From: Virgibacillus sp. MSJ-26 | GTDB taxonomy: Bacteria > Bacillota > Bacilli > Bacillales > Amphibacillaceae | DNA: 64,000 nucleotides | Direction of reading: 5' to 3' | Assembly (NCBI RefSeq): GCF_018918075.1 | Contig: NZ_JAHLPW010000014.1 | Location: 55,504 to 119,503, forward strand | Shown here: positions 17,854 through 26,858 of the stretch, piece after piece | How positions within the stretch are numbered: position 1 is the first letter of the stretch | Layout: every line of letters begins with the position of its first letter | Notes under the pieces: generated by a model | Database searches by the model: none | The model's input: only the letters and a program-made list of their open reading frames with translations | What the model was told of the DNA's origin: nothing | Program-made: the position numbers and the translations under genes

Positions 17854-19017
17854 CTAATCATTATCAAACATATATTGCCTTGTATTAACATGAACATTGA
17901 GAACCAGACCTATCGCTATCATATTCGTTAAGAGTGAACTACCCCCATAACTGATAAACGGTAAAGTAATACCTGTGATTGGCATAAGACCAATCGTCAT
18001 ACCAATATTTTGGAATATCTGAAACGTAAGCAAGCCAATGACACCTGTAACTAAGACAGTACCAAAAATATCACGACAATTTATAGCAATAATAATCATA
18101 CGATAGATCAACATGAAGAATAAGATTAGTACTGTGGCAGCCCCAATAAAGCCAAATTCTTCTCCGATTACTGTGAAAATAAAGTCAGTATGAATTTCAG
18201 GGACCCTTCCACTTTGTGACATGGCGCCATCCATAAAGCCACTACCAAACAAGCGGCCCGACCCTATTCCCATTCGTGCTCCACTTAATTGATATCCAAA
18301 CGAACCCGAATACATATCAGGTTGAAGCCAACCATAAATTCTGTCTAATTGGTGGGACTTAAAAAGTAGATTAAAGATGTCTATTTGATAGACAAATAAA
18401 TAACCGAGCAACAATACAAATAATAATACAACTGAAAAGATGATAATAATGTACCAAACTGAAATCCCTGAAATAAAAAGAACGGTCCCCATGGTTGCTG
18501 CAACAGCTAAGGATGTCCCTAGATCAGGCTGTGAGTAAATCAAATAAAGCGGAATTAAACCTAATAAGCTTATGCTTAATAAAATTTTAATATTTTTTCC
18601 CCGATTTGTTTTTGCTTTCTCAGTAATCCTATAAATCGCTGTTGCCAACATAATAATCAATATTATTTTTACAAATTCTGATGGTTGTAGTTTTATCCCC
18701 GCAATATTAATCCATCTCTGAGACCCTTTTTCCATGACTCCAAAAAAATGAACATAGAGCAAAGACAAAACACCAAGTACATATAAAGGTATAGCTAGTG
18801 AACGATAATGCTCATATTCGAGTGCAAGGATGAAGACAATGGCAACTAATCCGACAACAAACCAAACAGCTTGGCGGGTCAAGTAATGGGTGGGGTCTTC
18901 GTTGTATTGACCAGCTGCACTATAAATCGAAAATAAACCAATAATAAACAACAAAATAACTATAGAGATTAACACATAGTCCAATTTATCTAATGTTTTT
19001 TGAATACTATTTTTCAT
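17854..19017 (-). CDS. rodA: Rod-shape SEDS glycosyltransferase, RodA-like
   Basis: About 387 residues with 10 membrane segments. SEDS proteins polymerise lipid II into glycan strands together with a class B penicillin-binding protein. The motif KGSQRWINIAGIKLQPSEFVK is RodA-like, QPDLGTSL follows, and the C-terminal signature is LMPITGITLPFISYGGSSL. The start is the ATG after AGAGGT; the upstream ATG at 19044 has no ribosome site. It lies 94 bp after a second SEDS gene on the same strand, an arrangement seen in some Bacillaceae. Which of the two serves elongation, division or sporulation is inferred only from similarity. Confidence 0.85.
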   Translation of the reverse strand: MKNSIQKTLDKLDYVLISIVILLFIIGLFSIYSAAGQYNEDPTHYLTRQAVWFVVGLVAIVFILALEYEHYRSLAIPLYVLGVLSLLYVHFFGVMEKGSQRWINIAGIKLQPSEFVKIILIIMLATAIYRITEKAKTNRGKNIKILLSISLLGLIPLYLIYSQPDLGTSLAVAATMGTVLFISGISVWYIIIIFSVVLLFVLLLGYLFVYQIDIFNLLFKSHQLDRIYGWLQPDMYSGSFGYQLSGARMGIGSGRLFGSGFMDGAMSQSGRVPEIHTDFIFTVIGEEFGFIGAATVLILFFMLIYRMIIIAINCRDIFGTVLVTGVIGLLTFQIFQNIGMTIGLMPITGITLPFISYGGSSLLTNMIAIGLVLNVHVNTRQYMFDND

Positions 19018-19110
19018 ATTCTTGATACCTCTGTCATCAAGCAAATCACTTGATATAATATAAAATCTAAAACAAACCTATTCCATTGATTTACAATAAC
19101 TTCTATTAAC

Positions 19111-20226
19111 TTATTTTTTCAAGTGATAATTATTTGCATGCATAGATATATTGTTAAGTATCCCCATGGATATAAACATCACTAGAATGGAAGTTCCACC
19201 ATAACTAATAAATGGTAAAGGAATTCCTGTGATAGGCATCAGACCTGATACGGAAGCCAGGTTTAAAACAGCTTGGAACGAAATAAGGATAATCAAACCA
19301 AAAGTTAAGAGTTTTGCAAAATAATCGGGTGTTTTTTTAAATATCGAAAATCCTTTCAACAAAAGCAACACATAGAAACCAATAACTGCAATCACACCAA
19401 AAACACCAAGTTCTTCAACTATAATAGCCATAATAAAATCAGTGTGGGCCTCTGGCAGATAACCTAACTTTTGCACACTATTGCCAAGTCCTAAACCAGT
19501 AAATCCACCACTTGAGATAGCAATATATGAATTAATCAACTGAAAGCCTTCTCCTGCTGGATCAGCAAATGGGTTCGTAAACGAGATAATCCGATCCATA
19601 CGATAATCAACGGTTAAAGCTAGAATCAGAACACCTGACACTGCTATTGTGAGTAGCCCTGTTAAATGATACCATCTTGCCCCGGAGATTAATAATATAG
19701 CGCCACATGCTACGATTAAGGAAAGAGCCGTTCCAAGATCCGGCTGCTGAGTAATCAAAATAAACACAATCCCCAACATAATGAGTGGCGGCATTAATCC
19801 ATGACGAAAGTCGTGGATTTTATCTCGTTTATTTGTATACACCTTGGCAAAATAAACAATCATGACAAGTTTGGCGATTTCAGAAGGCTGGAACAATAAT
19901 GGGCCCAGCTTCAACCATCTTGTTGCAAAGTTCCTCTCTACCCCAACTCCTGGAATTAAGACCAGTAGCAATAATATAATTGAGATGAAAACCATATATG
20001 CTACATACTTACCATATAATTTATAAGGAAAGAAACTTGCTATCATGAATAAGACGAAGCCTACTATTATCCATGTTAATTGTTTTTTAAAAAAGTGAGT
20101 TGCATTCCCGTATTCTAATATAGAAAATGTAAAACTTGAGCTATATACCATCATTAAGCCAAAAAGGCTAATAAGCACTAAAAGAATAATTAAATCAAAA
20201 TCCCATATACTGCGAAGTTTCTTCAT
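19111..20226 (-). CDS. ftsW: SEDS family protein, FtsW/SpoVE-like
   Basis: About 371 residues, 10 membrane segments. It has the division-type SEDS features: TRWLKLGPLLFQPSEIAKL, ITQQPDLGTAL, NSVQKLGYLPEAHTDFI and LMPITGIPLPFISYGGTS. The product is a lipid II polymerase partnered with a PBP2B- or SpoVD-type transpeptidase. FtsW and SpoVE are too alike to separate here. The start is at MKKLRS after AAGATGGTG; an ATG at 20295 gives a 23-residue extension of unlikely composition. It is the first gene of a two-gene unit with the RodA-like gene. The 231-bp leader to 20457 holds no other feature except the next gene's terminator. Confidence 0.85.
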   Translation of the reverse strand: MKKLRSIWDFDLIILLVLISLFGLMMVYSSSFTFSILEYGNATHFFKKQLTWIIVGFVLFMIASFFPYKLYGKYVAYMVFISIILLLLVLIPGVGVERNFATRWLKLGPLLFQPSEIAKLVMIVYFAKVYTNKRDKIHDFRHGLMPPLIMLGIVFILITQQPDLGTALSLIVACGAILLISGARWYHLTGLLTIAVSGVLILALTVDYRMDRIISFTNPFADPAGEGFQLINSYIAISSGGFTGLGLGNSVQKLGYLPEAHTDFIMAIIVEELGVFGVIAVIGFYVLLLLKGFSIFKKTPDYFAKLLTFGLIILISFQAVLNLASVSGLMPITGIPLPFISYGGTSILVMFISMGILNNISMHANNYHLKK

Positions 20227-20430
20227 ATCAACACCATCTTTTTCTCTTGTTTGAATATAATCTTTTAAGCCTGCCAAAGATAGACTATTCCTCAATGGTT
20301 GATATTCGCTTAATATATAAACTTTACCATGTTTTAAAACATTTTTCTATGATTAATAATAGAAATTCAACTGTCCGATTAAATTAAATTTTCATCTTAA
20401 ATATGTAATGCTCAGTGTTAGCTTATAATA

Positions 20431-20462
20431 ACAAAAAGCTAACGATAGAAAGTATCGTTAGC
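20431..20462 (-). terminator. Rho-independent terminator overlapping a stop codon
   Basis: Minus strand GCTAACGATA-CTTTC-TATCGTTAGC then TTTTTGTT. The TAA of the 118-residue protein (20458-20460) is part of the 5' arm. Confidence 0.88.
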
Positions 20463-20814
20463 GTTCAACTCTTGTAAAGCAGTCAAATTCATTTAATATA
20501 TTAACGGCTTTCTCGTAGTCTTCATCAACTACATCCACCTGCAGCATATGAGTTACCTTTTCGTTGTAAGGATTTTCTGTTTCGTCTAACTGATTTCGTT
20601 CCGATGAAGCCTCAGCTACATATGCAGGATTAATCATGCCCGGCGTACCGCTTGAACTTGAATTAACTGTCGCAAATGGAACATAATACCTTTCTTCTTT
20701 CTCACTTGGCATTTCATCAATGAAGTTATTGCTCACTCTGAGCGTCTTCAATTTTAAACTTGCTGATTCTGCATCATTTTCATTTTTGAAATATACTTCA
20801 AGTCGCTTCGTCAT
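20458..20814 (-). CDS. Uncharacterised 118-residue protein
   Basis: I do not recognise the family. The protein is acidic and soluble with no signal peptide. Residues 1-30 (RLEVYFKNENDAESASLKLKT) and the end (THMLQVDVVDEDYEKAVNIL) each look like one beta-alpha unit, so the fold may be a ferredoxin-like or ACT-like sandwich in which N- and C-terminal strands pair. The middle is Ser/Gly/Asn-rich and probably a flexible loop. Strong ribosome site AAAGGAGATGTCTTA and a perfect terminator at the stop show a real gene. Its neighbours, a phospholipase-D-like gene upstream and SEDS genes downstream, give no clear hint. Confidence 0.7.
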   Translation of the reverse strand: MTKRLEVYFKNENDAESASLKLKTLRVSNNFIDEMPSEKEERYYVPFATVNSSSSGTPGMINPAYVAEASSERNQLDETENPYNEKVTHMLQVDVVDEDYEKAVNILNEFDCFTRVER

Positions 20815-20889
20815 TAAGACATCTCCTTTTTAAAGAGTGTTGTTCATACTGTTCCCAAAATCTATGGGACATAAACACCTTTGACTCTT

Positions 20890-22320
20890 CTAATACGTTG
20901 TCAAACCACTTACCTTTTGAACCCAATAAGTAGTTCTCAACAAAGGAGTGAGTGAATCCTCATTTGTTTTATAGCTTGAGGTAAATAGACCATCTTCATT
21001 ATTCCAAAGACGTTCAAAATATTGATCTACATCTTTCATAACTTGCGACTCTATTGATGAAGTGATTTTAATATTGTTTTCTAAGTTCAAATCATCTAGG
21101 TTTCGTGTTGTATGATTGGCAGAACCACCAATAAGAACACCTTCATTTTCTTTTTTGATATAAAGTAATTTAGTATGATATTGGTCTTTGTCAGTTTCGT
21201 ACCAACGAATTGATAAGTCTTCATTGTTCGCCATTCCCGCAGCCACAGGTATGTTGGGCAGACCTGCTTTTTGATTTCCAAAAGCAACTTTGTTGGGATC
21301 TAATATCATCTGGACTTTAGCCCCACGGTCCGATGCATCGTGTAGCGCTTCAATAACGTCTCGATCAGCTATATAAAACATGCCGAGCCAAATCATGTCC
21401 CCGGCATCTGCCTGCTTTATTTCTTGCAAGATATGTTTTAAAATCTTTCCTTCTGTTAAATATTGCACGGCTATATTGCCCTCTGTTTGTTGAACTTTTT
21501 CAGCGTGGTCTATAATCGTCTTTCCTTCTGAGTAATTAATGACAGCTTGTTCAGCGTCAACGATATCATGAATGATATCTCCTGAGACTTTAAAAGCAAT
21601 ATTGGATGCGAATCCGCTCTCATTATGAGGGTTTGCAGACGATATGATGGCATTTTTTTCAGTTGCGACTGCTTTTCTATGGTTCGCTTTGACGTTAAAT
21701 AATTCAAGATAAGATCGAGCTGTCATCTTGGGCGCTTCCTCTGCTAGTGCGTTTGGCAGCCATCCTTTTCCTTTTTGGCCAAAAGCTTGAAATAACAGGC
21801 GCCATCCAGCCGAATAAAATGTATTTGAATCTCGTAATTCACTAAGATTTGACATCACAACTTCAATATCATTATTTTTCAGTTTTTCAATATGCTTTTC
21901 TGTATATGAATGATATCCCGTATTAATAGGATCGGTAATGAAAACGACTTGCAGATTAGGGTGTTTTTTCTTTTGTTCGATTAACGCCTGTGTCAACCTC
22001 CCACTTAAATCAGGAAAGTTTCTATCTTGATCTGTGTAATCATTAAATAAAAACATATCGACAACTACAAATTCTTTCGCTTCTAAAATCACATTAAATA
22101 TCTCTTTAAAGATTTCCTGTTCCGCAGTCATTTCTCCATCAGGTTTTTGGTATGTCAGATCCGACAAAAATTCTACCTCATCTATATAATGAACATCTCC
22201 TTCAAAAGATGTCCCGTCCGGAAGTTGTTTCGTTTTATTAAATATAATAATGCCAGTAAGAATTAAAATAAGAACTGTTAAAATCCAAATTGATTTTCTT
22301 CTAAATATATGACGTAACAT
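20890..22320 (-). CDS. Membrane-anchored phospholipase D-like protein
   Basis: A 476-residue protein. An N-terminal anchor (about 12-30) is followed by two PLD-type domains. The first HKD-like motif is HRKAVATE with SSANPHNESG after it; the second is HTKLLYIK with GGSANHTTRN after it. Family enzymes (cardiolipin synthases, PLD nucleases) use HxKxxxxD. Here the Asp is Glu in the first motif and Lys in the second, while His and Lys are kept. The domain likely faces outside the membrane. Cardiolipin synthase-like or other phosphodiesterase activity is possible, but the changed motifs make the activity uncertain. Ribosome site AGGAGACCAAAC is good. Confidence 0.78.
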   Translation of the reverse strand: MLRHIFRRKSIWILTVLILILTGIIIFNKTKQLPDGTSFEGDVHYIDEVEFLSDLTYQKPDGEMTAEQEIFKEIFNVILEAKEFVVVDMFLFNDYTDQDRNFPDLSGRLTQALIEQKKKHPNLQVVFITDPINTGYHSYTEKHIEKLKNNDIEVVMSNLSELRDSNTFYSAGWRLLFQAFGQKGKGWLPNALAEEAPKMTARSYLELFNVKANHRKAVATEKNAIISSANPHNESGFASNIAFKVSGDIIHDIVDAEQAVINYSEGKTIIDHAEKVQQTEGNIAVQYLTEGKILKHILQEIKQADAGDMIWLGMFYIADRDVIEALHDASDRGAKVQMILDPNKVAFGNQKAGLPNIPVAAGMANNEDLSIRWYETDKDQYHTKLLYIKKENEGVLIGGSANHTTRNLDDLNLENNIKITSSIESQVMKDVDQYFERLWNNEDGLFTSSYKTNEDSLTPLLRTTYWVQKVSGLTTY

Positions 22321-22385
22321 GTTTGGTCTCCTGCTTTTTTAAGAACTCATTCCCTACGTCCTAAAAGTGAAACAATAACAGTAGA

Positions 22386-22426
22386 TAAAAAATCCGACCA
22401 ATGATTATGTATATCATTGGTCGGAT
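22386..22426 (-). terminator. Terminator after DUF438 gene
   Basis: ATCCGACCAATGAT (22392-22405) pairs perfectly with ATCATTGGTCGGAT (22413-22426). The minus-strand tail is TTTTTATC. Confidence 0.85.
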
Positions 22427-22447
22427 CTTAATTTAAATGTTTTCAGT

Positions 22448-23704
22448 TCAATGTTCTAATTTGCTAAGTTCTTTTTTCACCTCTCGAGGTAAATCTAGGA
22501 AAGGCTGAATATCTTGCACGTATTCCAAAATGCCCAAATACTCGCCATCCTCATCAAATACACCTTTATAAGTAATATGGACGTATTTATCTTTTTTCTT
22601 AAACCACATCGTTTCAGAAGCACGTCTCCTCGATTTAAGATCATGAATTAAACTCATCACTTTCTTAAAACTTTTAGGTGGATGACAATTGGCGACATTA
22701 CGCCCTATCGAACTCGGTGTACGTACAAACATCATCTCGGAGGATTTTACCCTATCATTAAAGTATTTAAAGAAACCATTTTTATCAACAAATGTTATTT
22801 CAAGTGGCAAGTTATTAAAAATGTTGTCCGCTTCTTTTACTGTTAAAAAGCCTCCTTTGAATGCCAAGTGGTTCTGTGATGCAGCGGCCTTTTTTTCATT
22901 ATTCAAATCTGTTTTTTCTTCTAATGAGGCTAGGTTCTGCATCCATTTACCTTCTGGTTCCACAGCAAAACCAAAGGCGTCACTTTCCTTTGCAATCGCT
23001 AGCCAATCGTCTTCATTAAAAAGTGACACAACAATCGGTAATAGGAAGGACTCCTCTTCAAACAGCACCTCTCTAAACTTACTTTCAAATAAATCATAAG
23101 ACTTTTTAACATATTTGAAATCTATATTAGGAACTTTCTCCATCATTTGCTTTGTCCCTTTATATAAAGTACGGATTCGATCGTCATCACCCCACATGAT
23201 TCTAGAAGGGGTGTAATGTCCGTAACGCTCAAAAATTGGAAAAAAGAGTTTCTCCTTCCGATTATAATGATTATAAAACTGACCTAATAACACCATCTGC
23301 TCCTTTAACTGTTCCAGCATTTCTTCCGAAAATTGCTTATCCTCTTCAAATGACTTTACAAGATTATTTATCTGGTCTAAGATCTTTCGAAACACCTTAT
23401 TTTCTTCTAAAAAGATTTGCACAGGGTGCCCTGGCTCATTGATTTCATTAATATACCAATCATTAATCGAACGGCCATATATTTGAGTGAAAACATTGAA
23501 AAACGTCACAACATCCTGAGATGAAATACCATGATCACCGCTCTTTAACTCCTGAATAATTAATAATATTTCTACATCACTTATATGCTTAAAGTTTTGG
23601 TCAAAGTCTTTTTGAATTGTTTCTGGTGAATCATCATGACGTAAACGAAGTAGTATATCCTTTAAAATATTGACTAGTTTGGTGTTGAATTGTGCGTTTG
23701 CCAT
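22448..23704 (-). CDS. DUF438 / hemerythrin-like / PAS protein
   Basis: A 418-residue cytoplasmic protein in three parts. An N-terminal DUF438 region (about 1-90, RLRHDDSPETIQKDFDQNF) comes first. A four-helix hemerythrin-like HHE region (about 100-250) contains NHYNRKEKLFFPIFERYG and LFEEESFLLPI. A C-terminal PAS domain (about 290-410) contains LPLEITFVDKNGFFKYFND and IGRNVANCHPPKS. Relatives are often annotated as PAS-containing oxygen or NO-related sensors, but no activity is established to my knowledge. No kinase or DNA-binding output domain is present, so it would act by protein contact or metal/ligand binding. It is a single-gene unit. Confidence 0.85.
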   Translation of the reverse strand: MANAQFNTKLVNILKDILLRLRHDDSPETIQKDFDQNFKHISDVEILLIIQELKSGDHGISSQDVVTFFNVFTQIYGRSINDWYINEINEPGHPVQIFLEENKVFRKILDQINNLVKSFEEDKQFSEEMLEQLKEQMVLLGQFYNHYNRKEKLFFPIFERYGHYTPSRIMWGDDDRIRTLYKGTKQMMEKVPNIDFKYVKKSYDLFESKFREVLFEEESFLLPIVVSLFNEDDWLAIAKESDAFGFAVEPEGKWMQNLASLEEKTDLNNEKKAAASQNHLAFKGGFLTVKEADNIFNNLPLEITFVDKNGFFKYFNDRVKSSEMMFVRTPSSIGRNVANCHPPKSFKKVMSLIHDLKSRRRASETMWFKKKDKYVHITYKGVFDEDGEYLGILEYVQDIQPFLDLPREVKKELSKLEH

Positions 23705-23930
23705 TTTCCCACCCCATATCGATAGTTGATAGCGTTAACTATAGAAAGATTTTTTACTGTTGATAATATACACTCTAATAATTAGTATAATAGAATTCCT
23801 TTAAAGTATAAGGATATTATAGAAAGATTCATAAATTAGTTGAATTTATTGGGATGATATATCTGCTAGACGTGTTGATGTAAGTTGATTTAATAAATAA
23901 TCACTAAATAAGAAAAGTAATTGGTACAAT

Positions 23931-23996
23931 GATTAATCACTGAGAAATTACCATATTTACTCAGATAAACCTTTTAACACGTGAGTTGGCTTTCTT
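23931..23996 (+). pseudogene. Remnant of the 5' end of a yyaL-like gene
   Basis: The block aligns without gaps to 24781-24846 inside the intact yyaL-like gene at a constant offset of 850 bp. The first 30 bases match at 27 positions (GATTAATCACTGAGAAAT is exact) and GTGAGTTGGCTTTC matches GTGAATTGGTTTTC. In frame it reads LITEKLPYLLR, like [11 protein letters not shown] in the intact protein, then hits stops. Similarity fades after about 23996. The rest of the 23705-24104 gap holds no gene. Confidence 0.7.
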
Positions 23997-24104
23997 ACTT
24001 AACAAGATTCTGTTCTAGCAATCGGGGAGTTGTACATTTATGGGGATGTAAGAAAAGGATGTTAAAAAGATATTCTGAAAAAGCAAGTTATTCCTTTACC
24101 ATTT

Positions 24105-24377
24105 CTATTTGTAAATATCACCTCGGCTATTCAAATCAAACACAAAAATCACAACCTCTTTATCATATACTTTAAATAAGACTCTGCATTTACCTACTCT
24201 TAATCTATAGGATTTTTCATATCCAGCTAATCTCTTTATATCTAAATTTTGTGTCCTATTAGGATCCTCCGCAATTTCCAGTAAAGACTTTTTAATTCTG
24301 TCTTTTGTTTTTCTATCCAATTCTTTTAAATACTTGCCTGCACCTTTGGAGGAACGGATGTCAAACATAATCTTCAT
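24105..24377 (-). CDS. RelE/ParE-type toxin
   Basis: About 90 residues, basic. The fold pattern fits the RelE superfamily: SSKGAGKYLKELDRKTKDRIKKSL (helices), LAGYEKSYRLRVGKCRVLFKV (beta sheet) and a C-terminal strand ending VFDLNSRGDIYK. RelE-type toxins cut mRNA on the ribosome; ParE-type act on gyrase, and the two cannot be separated here. Two starts are possible: ATG at 24377, as given, or ATG at 24368 (MFDIRSS). Both overlap the end of the antitoxin gene, so the two are translationally coupled. The pair sits between a remnant and the intact copy of the yyaL-like gene. Confidence 0.82.
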   Translation of the reverse strand: MKIMFDIRSSKGAGKYLKELDRKTKDRIKKSLLEIAEDPNRTQNLDIKRLAGYEKSYRLRVGKCRVLFKVYDKEVVIFVFDLNSRGDIYK

Positions 24378-24585
24378 CGTCCTCGAATACCTCATCAAAA
24401 GTTAAATATTCTCCTTTTGAATATTCATCCATTGACTTTTCCATGTTGTTTTTTGACTCTTTGTCTAAAACTACCTCTTCATTTTGTTGTTTGTTTAATT
24501 TATCTAAGTAATCTTTGATTTTTTGATACTTTTCAACTGGCATATTATCTATTTGCTTGAATAAATCCCATTTTGTTATTCCCAT
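24361..24585 (-). CDS. Antitoxin of the RelE/ParE-type module
   Basis: About 74 residues. The N-terminal half is helical (WDLFKQIDNMPVEKYQKIK, DYLDKLNKQQ) and the C-terminal tail is strongly acidic (YLTFDEVFEDDEDYV), the usual layout in which the tail wraps the basic toxin. The family looks like small antitoxins paired with RelE-type toxins in Bacilli. The start is the ATG after AGGAGGGGCAAAC; the upstream ATG (24615) precedes the ribosome site. The stop codon lies inside the toxin gene's 5' end. Antitoxin and complex probably repress their own promoter, but I could not fix an operator. Confidence 0.75.
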   Translation of the reverse strand: MGITKWDLFKQIDNMPVEKYQKIKDYLDKLNKQQNEEVVLDKESKNNMEKSMDEYSKGEYLTFDEVFEDDEDYV

Positions 24586-24755
24586 GTTTGCCCCTCCTAG
24601 ATTGAATATTTCCAAAAATTATATCAAATTGAACCTAAATATTCAGCAAAAGCAAAAGGATACATGCTATTTTTCGGTACAAATTGAATTACTCGTGTCT
24701 TTCACAGATCTTAGGGTAAACTATATTAGAAATATAAATATGAGGTGATGGCCTT

Positions 24756-26825
24756 ATGAATTACAAACGAAAACCCAATAGATTAATCACTGAGAAATCC
24801 CCATACTTACTTCAACACGCTTATAATCCTGTGAATTGGTTTTCGTGGAATGAGGAAGCATTTGAAAAAGCGAGCCAAGAAAATAAACCAATTTTTCTTT
24901 CTATCGGCTATTCAACTTGCCATTGGTGTCATGTCATGGCTCGGGAATCGTTTGAAGATGAAGAAGTTGCTGCCTTTTTAAATGAACATTATGTCTCTAT
25001 TAAAGTTGATCGTGAAGAACGACCAGATGTTGATTCAGTTTATATGAAAGTATGTCAAATGATGACGGGACAGGGCGGTTGGCCGCTCACTGTCATTATG
25101 ACACCTGATCAAATTCCTTTTTATGCAGGCACTTATTTTCCGAAAGAAAGTAAATATGGTATGCCTGGATTGATGGAAGTCATCACTCAACTTTATCGAA
25201 AATATACAACAGATCCAGATCATATAAGTGAAGTGACGGAAAGCGTGACAAACGCACTTGAAAAAACAGTTCAAGAAAAAAGTGCGCACCGCTTAACCAA
25301 ACAGACGACCGATGATGCGTTTAAGCAACTGACTCGAAATTTCGATTCAAATCATGGCGGATTCGGACTTGCACCGAAATTTCCCCAACCACAGAATATT
25401 ATGTATTTGCTTAAATACTATTATTTTACCGGTGAGCAAACAGCACTCGATATAGTTGAGAAATCGTTACATGCTATGGCAAATGGCGGTATTTTTGACC
25501 AAATTGGCTTCGGATTTGCACGCTACTCGACAGATGAGAAATGGCTTGTTCCTCATTTTGAAAAGATGCTTTATGATAATGCGTTACTTTTAATCGCCTA
25601 TACTGAATGTTATCAAGTGACGAACAATCCTTTTTATAAGCAAATTAGTGAACAAATCATCGAATTTATATCACGGGAAATGACCAATTCGGAAGGAGCC
25701 TTTTACTCCGCTATTGATGCAGATTCTGAAGGGATTGAAGGAAAATATTATGTGTGGGATTTTGGTGAAATTTTTGCCACTTTAGGTGATGAGTTAGGGG
25801 AAATGTTTACCACTGTTTACGGGATGACTCCTGATGGAAATTTTGAAGGGAAAAATATTCCGAATCGAATTCACAATCCACCTTCCGACATTGAAATGGA
25901 GAATCCTGATAATGAAAGACGGAGATTGTTGGAGAAAGCACAAAAACAACTTCTCGCAGCAAGAGAAAAGAGGGTTTATCCTCATGTTGATGATAAAACA
26001 TTAACATCGTGGAATGCCATGATGATTGCTGGATTAGCGAAAGCTGGTGCCGTATTTAAAGAAGAACTGTATATAAATATGGCTGAAAAAGCCGTCCGTT
26101 TCATAGAGGAAAGTCTTTTTGATAAAGGTCGTTTAATGGCCAGATTTCGTGACGGAGAAACAAAGCACAAAGGCTATCTTGATGACTATGCCTTTCTCAT
26201 CTGGGCTTATTTGGAGATGTATCAGGCAACATTTTCTCTAGGGTTTTTAAATAAGGGGAAAACATTAATGAACGATATGCTAGACCTGTTTTGGGACGAA
26301 GAACATGGTGGATTTTATTTAAGCGGATCAGACAGTGAACAACTGATTGCTCAAGATAAAGAAGTTTATGACGGAGCACTTCCTTCAGGTAACAGTGTCG
26401 CAAGTGTCATGCTCACGCGTTTAGCTTATCTTACTGGTGAAACAGATTACTTGGACAAGGTGGAAACAATGTACTTTAGTTTTTATGAAGATATTAATCG
26501 CCAAGCTTCAGCTGCTGCCTTTTTTATGCAGAGTTTACTTTTAACAGAGAATAAAACGAGAGAAATTGTGATTATCGGCGCAAAAGATGACCCAGATCAT
26601 ACGAAATTACTTGATAGCTTGCAGAGTGAATTTTTACCCGGCACAGTCATCCTTGTTGGGGAATCTGCAATGGATTTTAAAAATATTGCTCCCTTTGCAA
26701 CTGAATATGAGCAATTGGAACAAAAGACAACTGTTTATATATGTGAGAATTTCGCGTGTCAGCAACCGACGACTGATATTGAAGAAGTGATGAGACGTAT
26801 AAAAGGACAGACACCCAGTGATTGA
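24756..26825 (+). CDS. yyaL: YyaL-like thioredoxin-domain protein (DUF255 / SPATA20 family)
   Basis: A 689-residue cytoplasmic protein. An N-terminal thioredoxin-like domain (about 1-165) has the family's CHWC motif (residues 55-58, [14 protein letters not shown]) and GQGGWPLTV. The rest (about 190-650) is an alpha/alpha-barrel resembling six-hairpin glycosidases, with [36 protein letters not shown] and [11 protein letters not shown]. The family is widespread and conserved but its reaction is not settled. Ribosome site GAGGTGATGGCCTT. A convergent terminator overlaps its stop. A remnant of its 5' end lies 850 bp upstream. Confidence 0.9.
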   Translation: MNYKRKPNRLITEKSPYLLQHAYNPVNWFSWNEEAFEKASQENKPIFLSIGYSTCHWCHVMARESFEDEEVAAFLNEHYVSIKVDREERPDVDSVYMKVCQMMTGQGGWPLTVIMTPDQIPFYAGTYFPKESKYGMPGLMEVITQLYRKYTTDPDHISEVTESVTNALEKTVQEKSAHRLTKQTTDDAFKQLTRNFDSNHGGFGLAPKFPQPQNIMYLLKYYYFTGEQTALDIVEKSLHAMANGGIFDQIGFGFARYSTDEKWLVPHFEKMLYDNALLLIAYTECYQVTNNPFYKQISEQIIEFISREMTNSEGAFYSAIDADSEGIEGKYYVWDFGEIFATLGDELGEMFTTVYGMTPDGNFEGKNIPNRIHNPPSDIEMENPDNERRRLLEKAQKQLLAAREKRVYPHVDDKTLTSWNAMMIAGLAKAGAVFKEELYINMAEKAVRFIEESLFDKGRLMARFRDGETKHKGYLDDYAFLIWAYLEMYQATFSLGFLNKGKTLMNDMLDLFWDEEHGGFYLSGSDSEQLIAQDKEVYDGALPSGNSVASVMLTRLAYLTGETDYLDKVETMYFSFYEDINRQASAAAFFMQSLLLTENKTREIVIIGAKDDPDHTKLLDSLQSEFLPGTVILVGESAMDFKNIAPFATEYEQLEQKTTVYICENFACQQPTTDIEEVMRRIKGQTPSD

Positions 26826-26843
26826 TGCACGGGTCGTCTGCCC
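26805..26843. terminator. Bidirectional terminator between yyaL and the protease gene
   Basis: GGACAGACACCCAGTG pairs with CACGGGTCGTCTGCCC with few mismatches. It is flanked by AAAA on the left and TTCTAATTT on the right, so it can serve both convergent genes. Confidence 0.65.
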
Positions 26844-26858
26844 TTCTAATTTACACCA

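Noticed and set aside
23981..24175. 64-codon frame upstream of the toxin gene
   Set aside because: It runs through the yyaL remnant and ends antisense to the toxin; composition is not protein-like.
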